Positions 53,665-61,700 of a stretch of 64,000 nt of DNA are shown one piece after another (position 1 is the stretch's first letter; every line of letters starts with the position of its first letter). The DNA is from Paenibacillus_AR mesotrionivorans (lineage in GTDB: Bacteria; Bacillota; Bacilli; Paenibacillales; NBRC-103111): assembly GCF_046098205.1 (NCBI RefSeq), contig NZ_JBJURJ010000005.1, positions 62,001-126,000 of the forward strand, given 5' to 3'. The notes under the pieces were generated by a model. That model did no database searches and had not been told where the DNA came from. It saw nothing but the letters and a program-made list of their open reading frames with translations. The translations under genes were made by a program, and so were the position numbers.

Positions 53665-55566
53665 TTAATATTCCTGCTGCATCTGGAAGGAAATCGCCGT
53701 ATCCAGCGAGCCGTCCGGCTCCATCAGGGCCAGATCGCTACGCCCGTCCCCGTCCAGATCCATCACAAGGGGCCGTGCCCCCTCCAGCCCCCATGGGCCA
53801 AGGGTCGAGAACTTGTTATAGCCGCCTTCCTCGTCCTGGCGGTAAAGCGTTACCCTGCGGTCGGAGTCGTTCCAGATTAGCATATCCTCCAGGCCGTCCC
53901 CGTTGAAATCCCCGGCCAGCTGCTTGTCGCCCATTCCTCCGGCAAGGGAGATTTCCCTGCGTTCAGCGGTCCATGTATTCTCTCCGGGTAAAACCTCAAG
54001 CCGGATGCAGGAATTTCCTGTTTTGCGGCAATACGACAGCTGGTCTGCACCGGTTTGTTTGTCGGTAAGCAGCTGCATGCTCCGGTAATCCGCGACACGG
54101 CCCCGTTTTTCCTCACCGCGCTTCCATTCCCCGTTGGGTTGTTTGATATAGGGAATCAGTTGAGCCCCATCGGCGGTCACAACAGCCAGAGTGAAGCCGC
54201 CGCCCCGCTGCTGCAGGACCTGCGCCGCACTTAAGGCAGGCAGCTCAGGGAGCTTCCAGGTGCCGGAAAGGGTATAGCTGCCATTCGCCGCCAGATACAG
54301 CTCCAGTTGACCGGCCGCCCGGATCACCCACAAATCTGCTGCTCCATCGCCGTTAGCATCCTTCAGACTGAACAAATCCCCCTTCTGCTTGGGAACCTGC
54401 GCCCACAGCTCTGCCGCGGGCAGGGGGTCATTGCGTTTGCCCGTATAGCTGCCCGGCCGCACCTCCACCTGGCCTTGATCCCGCCATACGACGGTATCCG
54501 TCTGGCCGTCTCCGGTGGCATCCCCCAGCCGTGTGTTGCGGGTTATGGTTCCGGCGGGAAGCTCCGACCACGGCGTAAAAGGAACCTCATCCAGAAGGGA
54601 GCGGAAGGTATAGCCTCTCTCCTTGATGGCGGCAATCAGCCGCTGCAGGTTGGTTTTGCTTTTGTCGGGATAGGCATATTCCGGCAGGCCGTTGCGGTAT
54701 AGCTGTGTGCCGTTCTCATCCGCCACCGGCTGCAGGAATTTGAATTCCAGGAAGGCGTGGTAGAAGAAGGACGGCAGTTTATCCGTTTTGCCCAATTGAT
54801 CCAGGATCAGCTTTTCATCCTTGTTGTATGGAATGTAGGAATACGGGGTGGGCACATAGGCGACTCCCCTTGTTTTTGCCCCAGATAAGCTATTGATGTC
54901 CGTCTTAAGATGGATCTCCGTTTGGGAGGGCTGGGTAATTTCATTCTCATATATAATTCCGAATTGGGAGGCAAAAGCCGGATACTGCGCTACCGCTCCA
55001 TGATAATGGGGCGTTTCCCAGAAGGCGGGCTTGATCCCCACCGCATCGAATATCTTCAGCCCTTCCGTCATCCGCTGCGCCGCAAAAGCAGGCGACAGCG
55101 TCTCCGGCACGTCCGGAACGTTAAACTCATTGCCGATGCCGGATTCCTGGTGGCCATCCGCCCGTTTGGTTTCCCCAACCTGGTGGGTGAAACCATGCAT
55201 GCCAATCACAGCCCCGTCTGAAGCTGCTTTCTTCAATACGGCGACAAGGCTTTCGGTGTACAAATCCCCCATTTGGTCCAGGGACCGGCTGTAGGAGAGG
55301 CCATTCTCCCCATAATTCACCCAGCGGGGGATCACCCCGATCTGGTAATGGACACCCTGCTCCGCGAGATACTCCAGAACCGTCCGAAGCTTGCCCAACT
55401 GGTCCATGTTGGAGTATTCCCCTCCGGGGCCAACATCCTCCAGACGCAGCATAATCACCTTGGGCTCACTGTTCTCGCCGGAAGCCAGCATGATCTGGTA
55501 AGAGGCAAACAGCAGCGCCAGCACAATGAAAGAAATAACTGTTTTGGCAAGGGATATGCGAAGGCT
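53665..55566 (-). CDS. DUF2334 deacetylase-like protein with calcium-binding FG-GAP/VCBS repeats
   Basis: A secreted or membrane-anchored protein of about 633 residues. An N-terminal hydrophobic segment (about 8-30) is followed by a DUF2334 domain related to polysaccharide deacetylases (KVIMLRLEDVGPGGEY, HYQIGVIPRWV, AVIGMHGFTHQVG; the HGFTHQ and Asp sites resemble the metal site). From about 350 the chain holds repeats with Asp-rich loops: GDATGDGQTDTVVWRD, DANGDGAADLWVI, GDFNGDGLEDMLIWND and DLDGDGRSDLALMEPDGS. These resemble calcium-binding FG-GAP/VCBS blades. ATG 55566 is used because AGGAGG lies nine bases upstream. A cell-surface glycan role is suggested by the glycosyltransferase neighbours. 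Confidence 0.82.
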   Translation of the reverse strand, partial: SLRISLAKTVISFIVLALLFASYQIMLASGENSEPKVIMLRLEDVGPGGEYSNMDQLGKLRTVLEYLAEQGVHYQIGVIPRWVNYGENGLSYSRSLDQMGDLYTESLVAVLKKAASDGAVIGMHGFTHQVGETKRADGHQESGIGNEFNVPDVPETLSPAFAAQRMTEGLKIFDAVGIKPAFWETPHYHGAVAQYPAFASQFGIIYENEITQPSQTEIHLKTDINSLSGAKTRGVAYVPTPYSYIPYNKDEKLILDQLGKTDKLPSFFYHAFLEFKFLQPVADENGTQLYRNGLPEYAYPDKSKTNLQRLIAAIKERGYTFRSLLDEVPFTPWSELPAGTITRNTRLGDATGDGQTDTVVWRDQGQVEVRPGSYTGKRNDPLPAAELWAQVPKQKGDLFSLKDANGDGAADLWVIRAAGQLELYLAANGSYTLSGTWKLPELPALSAAQVLQQRGGGFTLAVVTADGAQLIPYIKQPNGEWKRGEEKRGRVADYRSMQLLTDKQTGADQLSYCRKTGNSCIRLEVLPGENTWTAERREISLAGGMGDKQLAGDFNGDGLEDMLIWNDSDRRVTLYRQDEEGGYNKFSTLGPWGLEGARPLVMDLDGDGRSDLALMEPDGSLDTAISFQMQQEY

Positions 55567-55599
55567 CATGATGAACACCCTCCTGCGGGCGATTTTATC

Positions 55600-55613
55600 G
55601 TAAAACGCTTACA
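55600..55613. promoter_or_regulatory. cre-like site upstream of the DUF2334 gene
   Basis: The minus strand reads TGTAAGCGTTTTAC, which fits the CcpA consensus TGWAANCGNTNWCA except at the final base. It lies 35 bases before the start codon, suited to catabolite repression. Confidence 0.5.
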
Positions 55614-55769
55614 TATTATATCCTGATTCCATTGCGATCTCTATAAGATTAACACTTGTTTCGACAAATTGCCGCATCTTTTTATTGAAAACTTCGTGAT
55701 TTTTTCACAATTATGTACCGATCCGTTTACGTCCTTCAAAAAGGAGAGTTAGGCATTAATTAGCTAGAG

Positions 55770-55778
55770 TGCTATAAT
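55770..55778 (+). promoter_or_regulatory. Extended -10 promoter of the VanY-like gene
   Basis: The sequence TGCTATAAT (55770-55778) contains a perfect TATAAT preceded by TG with one base between, an extended -10 element that tolerates a weak -35. The -35 region here is poor. The start codon is 63 bases downstream. Confidence 0.6.
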
Positions 55779-55840
55779 AGGGTTGCTTTTGTGTACTAAG
55801 CTTTCCCTGTGCATTGTTAGACAGGGGCAAGGAGGAACTT

Positions 55841-56935
55841 ATGTCATCCATTTCGAAGAAAAAGCTTGCTGTCTGCGTGTTAGGCTCCCTGTTGACCGGA
55901 AGCGTGGTTTTGAGCGGCTGCGGCAACGACAAGGCGGGGCCCTCGTCTTCGGCGCCGGCCACATCACCTGCTGGCTCTGCCTCGGCACCCGCCAGCGCGT
56001 CTCCGTCACCCGCCGCGGGTAAAAACGGCAGCGTCCAGTCTATTGCCTTTGACGCGGCCGAGACCACTGTGGCGCCGGGACAAACGCTGCGCTTAGCGCT
56101 TACCGGACTCAACGCCAAAAAAGAAAAAACAACCATATCCGATGCCAAAGCCATCGTCTATACGTCGGACAAACCCGAGCTGCTTGCCGTTGACGCAAAC
56201 GGTGTTGTGAAGCCCGGACCCAAAGGCGTCACGGGTGCCCATGCGGTTATCAGTGCCGAGTACCAAGGAAAGAAGGCAACGGTCGGCGTTACCATAAAAT
56301 ATGCCCTGGAGGACACGGTCAAAACCGTTTCCGGCAAAAATATCGTAACCAACGAAACGGATATCGCCGTGGTGGTGAACAAGGAACGGGGATTGCCGGA
56401 TACCTATGAACCGACGGATCTGACGGAGCCCAATGTGGATTTTTCCTTCAGCGGCAAGGCCGACAAGCGGATGCTGCGCAAGGAAGCCGCATTGGCGCTG
56501 GAAAAGCTGTTCAAACAAGCCTCCGGCGACGGCATCAAGCTCTACGGCGTATCCGGCTACCGCTCCCGGGCTACTCAGGTGAGCGTGTACAACAACAACG
56601 TCAAAACCCAGGGCCAGGCGGAGGCGGACAAGGTCAGCGCACGCCCCGGCTTCAGCGAGCATCAGACGGGTCTTGCCATCGACGTCTCCAGCCAAAGCGC
56701 TAAGTTTGCGCTGGAGGAGGTGTTCGGCACCACCAAGGAGGGCAAGTGGCTGGCGGAGCACGCCCATGAAACGGGCTTCATCATCCGTTATCCCAAGGGC
56801 AAGGAAAGCATCACCGGGTACAGCTACGAGCCGTGGCATATCCGCTATGTAGGCGTGGATATCGCCAAGGTGGTGTATGAGAACCGCTGGACCCTGGAGG
56901 AGTATTTCCGGAACGCTGTGCCGGTAAACGGCTAA
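55841..56935 (+). CDS. VanY-like D-alanyl-D-alanine carboxypeptidase lipoprotein with Ig-like domain
   Basis: A 364-residue cell-envelope peptidase that trims terminal D-alanine from peptidoglycan stem peptides. Signal peptide with lipobox SVVLSGCGN (Cys about 28), then a Ser/Ala/Pro linker, a bacterial Ig (Big2-like) domain (about 65-150), and the M15B peptidase domain. Zinc ligands and catalytic motif are visible in SEHQTGLAIDV and EPWHIRYVG. ATG 55841 has AAGGAGG five bases upstream; 55814 lacks one. It is divergent from the DUF2334 gene and monocistronic. Confidence 0.93.
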   Translation: MSSISKKKLAVCVLGSLLTGSVVLSGCGNDKAGPSSSAPATSPAGSASAPASASPSPAAGKNGSVQSIAFDAAETTVAPGQTLRLALTGLNAKKEKTTISDAKAIVYTSDKPELLAVDANGVVKPGPKGVTGAHAVISAEYQGKKATVGVTIKYALEDTVKTVSGKNIVTNETDIAVVVNKERGLPDTYEPTDLTEPNVDFSFSGKADKRMLRKEAALALEKLFKQASGDGIKLYGVSGYRSRATQVSVYNNNVKTQGQAEADKVSARPGFSEHQTGLAIDVSSQSAKFALEEVFGTTKEGKWLAEHAHETGFIIRYPKGKESITGYSYEPWHIRYVGVDIAKVVYENRWTLEEYFRNAVPVNG

Positions 56936-56964
56936 GCGGCAGTCTCACACCGTGATAAGTAAAC

Positions 56965-57012
56965 AAAGCAGAGCTTGGCCGTGTAACGACGGCGGTTGAG
57001 GCTCTGCTTTTT
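56965..57012 (+). terminator. Terminator of the VanY-like gene
   Basis: AAAGCAGAGC (56965-56974) pairs with GCTCTGCTTTTT (57001-57012), followed by a T run. It lies 30 bases beyond the stop. Confidence 0.88.
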
Positions 57013-57104
57013 CATACTTTTACCATATCTTGCGTAATATTCACCTAACTATGTACCTCGACTAGCCGCGTACCTCTAACTGAATCCACCGGAATCCCAC
57101 CTTT

Positions 57105-57693
57105 TCCGCGTCCCAAATGCAAAAGTGCATCTATTCCACCGGATTTCGGCCCATCCCTGGTCCCAAATGTAAAAGTGCATCTAATTTCCGCCGCGGGCCC
57201 CTTTTTGCATCCATTCGGCGGAAATAACTGCACTTTTGCAGGATAGACCGTAAAAACCAAGGTTAGTTTAACAAATAACTGCACTTTTGCATTTCGGTAG
57301 ATCGCTGAATTTCAATAGGTGCTGGCAGAAACGTTTCCGCGTGTGCATCTTCGCCCCACCAGCTCACCCTCTTCCAAACGAGTCAAACTAGTATTCCTTT
57401 TACCCTAGCCTGCATGGCGGATTATATTCAGGCGCGACATTTACCAAATTAAGCCCCGTCCATCCTGCAGAAATGCATCTATTTTCTTGATTCGAATCGC
57501 TCCCTGCTCGCCAAATGCAAAAGTACATCTATTCTACCGGATTTCCGCCGCTCTCCTTGCCCAAATGCAAAAGTACATCTATTTTCCGCCGCGGGCTCCA
57601 TTTTGGACCCATCTGGCTAAAATAACTGCACTTTTGCAGGATAGACAGTAAAAACCAAGGTTAGTTTACCAAATAACTGCACTTTTGCATTTT
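57105..57693. repeat. Array of nine TGCA-dyad repeats, with one block duplicated at a 398-base offset
   Basis: The 12-base dyad occurs at 57118, 57168, 57229, 57280, 57466, 57516, 57566, 57627 and 57678. Copies at 57118, 57168, 57466, 57516 and 57566 read TGCAAAAGTGCA or variants, with TCTATTT on the right. Copies at 57229, 57280, 57627 and 57678 read TGCACTTTTGCA with AAATAAC on the left. A block of about 190 bases beginning near 57105 recurs near 57503, with matched landmarks such as GGATAGAC at 57241 and 57639. The elements lie between the VanY-like gene and a frameshifted gene. No open frame here is convincing. Confidence 0.88.
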
Positions 57694-57770
57694 AAAAGAG
57701 GCGCCAGAGAGGTAGAGGTGTATCGAATCCATCAGTAACGTTTTCGCGCGCGCCTCTCACTACTTACCCT

Positions 57771-58440
57771 CTACAGATAGCCCACTGCCCGGGGCAGCAG
57801 CCGGTAACGGACAACCCGCTTGCCCTCCGCCCCTCCTTCCGCCGTAAACAAGCCTTTTTCGCACAGTGCCTTCAGCGTCCGGACGACAGTCCGGTGATTG
57901 AGGCCCAACTGCTCCGAAGCATCCATGGGCCGCAGCCTGCCGCCGAGGCAGCAAGCCAGGCGGACCAGCTCACGCTCCCTCACCGTCAACCCTCCGCTAT
58001 GGCCATCCTTCTGCAGAAACCGGCTCAACACCATTCGCAGAAGAGTGATACACTGCTCCGGTCGCTGCTGGACATCATCATAGGCAAGGGCTACCACCTG
58101 GAATCCCAATGCCGTCAAAAAAGTTTCACGGTTCAGCTCGTTGCAGTATTTTTGCCGGTCCATATCCCGCACATGGGGGCCGAAGCCCTTGATTTCGATG
58201 GCCAGCTTGAGATAAGGCGTGATCCAGACAAAATCGCAGAAGTAGCTTAATCCCCGCCAGTCTGTCACCTCGTATTCCGGATGCAATCCCTCATAATGCC
58301 CCTGCAGCGGCCAACCAGATATTGCGGCAAAACAAAGCCTCCGCCTCCCTGTGCCCCCGTTCCAAACGTCCCCGCCGCTCCCCAGTCCGCTTCTCCAAAT
58401 GATCCAGGAGAAACTCCCGATGTGCTTCAACTTCGTCCAT
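57771..58440 (-). pseudogene. Frameshifted nuclease-fold regulator (DUF559-like plus winged helix)
   Basis: Two overlapping frames together make one normal-looking protein. The first (58440 to about 58303) encodes MDEVEAHREFLLDHLEKRTG through FCRNIWLAAAG. The second (to 57771) continues HYEGLHPEYEVTDWRGLSYF, CDFVWITPYLKLAIEIKGFG, and ends with a helix-turn-helix (RPMDASEQLGLNHRTVVRTL). The join falls in a run of four C at 58299-58302: removing one base gives about 222 residues in register with related Paenibacillus proteins. The Asp and ExK pattern (CDFVW, IEIKG) suggests a restriction-endonuclease fold. Either the gene is broken or the base is a sequence error. In related genomes it is annotated as a DNA-binding or endonuclease-domain protein; function unknown. 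Confidence 0.75.
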
Positions 58441-58649
58441 TCCATCCACTCTCCATCCCCGCAAAAAATAAAAGAAGAACACCCCAAGCATAAAATCTAG
58501 CTTAGGGCGTTCTTCGCCATACACAGTATTATAGATGATCTTCAGTCAGCATGCTACCCTGAAATAACATGGTTCGAGCCGCAGGCTGGATGTACAAAGG
58601 AAGCCTTGAAAGCAGCAAAGCCGATTAGTTGCACCAAGGATTGATTCCC

Positions 58650-58730
58650 GGTCATTGCATTGGTAATTCAGTCATTGGTGATCAGTCATTGGTAATTCAG
58701 TCATTGGTATCAGTCATCGAAGATCCGTCA
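58650..58730. repeat. Degenerate tandem repeat of CATTGGTAATTCAGT
   Basis: CATTGGTAATTCAGTCATTGGT occurs at about 58658 and 58687, with decayed copies to 58730. The period is about 29 bases, with an inner half unit of 14-15. It sits in the 340-base gap after the GH9 gene. Nothing else is supported in this gap; no clear terminator is seen. Confidence 0.7.
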
Positions 58731-58779
58731 TCTATGCGGCGGACCATAACATGAATGGCAGCACCAAAATTCTGCCCCC

Positions 58780-61700
58780 TCACTTCGGCGTCAGCCGCAC
58801 ATAGTCCAGCACCAGCCGGTAGCCTTTGCTGGAGACGTTTTTACCAGTGCTGGTGAAGCGCAGCACCAGCTCCCCTCCCGCCGGGAACGCAACATCTCCC
58901 AGGTCAATTTCCTGATAGACCGCGCCCGTGGGCAAATCATACAGATCCATAGGCGCACCCTGGTTCACGCCGTTGACGGACAGCTGATAGATGCCGCGGT
59001 CGTTATTCTTCATCACGCCAACCTTTACATTGTACAGCTTGCCGCCAGTAGCCAACGCTGCTGCAGCCGACGGATTCAGACCGTAGACGCTGCCGCTGAC
59101 GGTAAAACCAGCCATGTCACTGTCATCCGGCGGAAGCTCCACACCAATACCGGTATAACCGCCATACACCTGCCCCGTCACCGTTTCCGCACCATACACA
59201 GCAGCAGTGACGCCGCTTCGCAGTGCCGTTACCCCGGCAGGGCTCCAGCGGTACTCCACAAAATCCCCAACCGCGTTGGCCGCCAGGTTGGTGCCTTGGC
59301 CGCCGCTCAGCTTGGTGTCTGTACGCAGGGTATGGGCATCCCCTGCCGACATAGCGGCAACAGTCAACTGCTCCGCCTCTAGGAGCAGAGGGCCCGGCGG
59401 CAGCGGCGCGGTTACCACAGGACCGGTCACCACAGGGGCAGCCACCACCGCGGACGTATTGTCCGTAGTGCGGAAATAATACGAGTGGGTGCCCAGCCCT
59501 AAACGAGTCGAATACGTATACTGCTTGCCGTCCGTATATACCGTATCCGCCGTGTTGAGCTCCGCCATATCCCGGATCACACCGTCGATCACCACCTGCA
59601 CCCGGAACGGCTTCTGATTGTCCACATCCTGATAGTCCGCACTGAAGGTGAACAGAGTATCCGTATCCCCGGCCACAGCGTTTACACCTGTACCGCTCAA
59701 TACCGGCGCTGTGCCGGAGGGCTGGTTGGAGGCGTAAATCTCATCGATCCACAGCTCGCCTGGAACCGCCGTGGTTTCCTTCAGCCATACCTCCAGATGG
59801 ACCGCCTTTTTGTCGAGGGTGCCGGAGGCGTCCAAATCGAAGTTGAAGGTGGTCCATTCCGTGGGCACCGCAATATATCCGCCGGAGCCGGTAATCTTCA
59901 CCCGCATGCCGTCATAGCCGGGATTTTTCATAACCACGGTGAGATAACGGTAGCCGGACAAGTCCACCTTATCCTTCCACGGCTCAAACTTGGCCTGGGA
60001 CTTGGTGGAGGCGGAGTTATGGGTAAACCGGCCGATGCTCCGGCCGTCCTCCGTACCGTCCGTATATACACCCGAACCGCCGTCCTGGTTGTACCAGTTC
60101 ACCCAGTCCAAACCTCCCCCTCCCCAGGTGCCCTGTCCGCTGAAATTATCGTACAACAGCGGATGTCCCGGATCAGGCAGGGGCGGTGCAACAGTGAAAT
60201 GAGTGGCGCTGTAGGTGGAGCGCCCGTCCGCTGCCGTTCCCCGGACATAAGCCCGTTTATTGGTATACGGAGCCAAAGAAGAGGTATCGTACTGCGCAGT
60301 GTAAACCCCGCCGGAGCCGGTCATAGGCTGGTACGACCCGTCCACCCGGTAATCCATAGCGCTGACTGCCCCCTGGGGTTCGGCAAACACCGTCACCATC
60401 CCGGTCACATAATCCCCGATGGCAGGAGTGGTTACGGGAAGCTCCGGCAAGGCCTGCCCGCCAACGGAAGCATCCGATGTGCCACTGAGGGCCATGACTG
60501 AATACAGCAAACCGGCTTGTATACTAATACTGAACTCGTTGTACCTCCACTGGTTCAGGTCATCCTCCGGGAAAGGACGATCCTCATACCAGGGGCTGAC
60601 ACTGGCCTTGTTTTTGGTATCCTTCATATTGGGTCCTGCCACCATAGCCCCCGGAACCACCACACCCCGGTTGGTGGAGCTGCGGGCTTCCTCATCCAGC
60701 CGGGTATGCACATAGCGGACATGATCCGTACCCACACCGGACACCCAGCTTTTGTTCCAGGGATTGTTACCGAAGATCCAGTACAGCCCTTTCATCGCCG
60801 CCTGTTTCACCGCAGGATCGGGAAATAGATCGTTGTAGCGGAGGGCATCGCCGATGTAAGAGCCCAAAGGCTCGTTGACGCCGAAGTTGCCGAACTCGTT
60901 CAGCACCCCATAAGGCGTATCATCCTGGGAAGTCAGGAAATACTCCATTTGTTTGTCCAGAACGCTTTTGATATGCGCTTTCACCGCCGTATCCGCCACC
61001 GGGTAGAACTCCGCCAGTGTCATCGGCCGCATATCCCAATAGTTGGTGGAGCGCAGATCACCCGGCGCGATAGCGCTGATCCGGGGCAAAGCGGCATTCT
61101 TATATTCCGCAGCTCCGGTCAGCAGATACAACTCCACCTCCGCCCACAGCAGCGTATTGGGAATGCCTCCCGTCGTAACGTAGCTGCCCGGGTCAGGACC
61201 GACCCAGTTCAGGGCGAATTGGTAAAAAGGCACAGCCGCAGCGGAAATGGTATTGGAAAAGTCCTGGAGTTCCGCCACCTTGGACGAAGAAACACGCCCG
61301 TTGGCAATAGCGTCGTTAATGGCCCGGGCCGTCGCCGCCAAGGCACCCGCCGCCTTGCCGGAGCCGCCCACACACAGCTCCCGCAGGGTAGGATCGTCTG
61401 CCGTACCGACGATGTTGTCTGTAGCCTTCTCCGGATGTTTGAAGTCCGTGTAGTTCTTGATATTATAGATAGCTCCGTCCATCTGATCAGCGAACTTCAT
61501 CAGATATTCGCTGCCGAAAATCGCCTCGTCGAGAAGATCCGGGATGCCGTTGGCGTCATTGTCGTAATTGACCTCAGGGGAGTCCGCATGCCGCAGATAA
61601 GCCAGGGCAATTTCCCCGGTGACCCACTGGTTGCCGCCGTATTTGCCATAGTCCCCGGCATCGAACCAGCCCCCGGTAAGATCATAATGGGTGCCATCGG

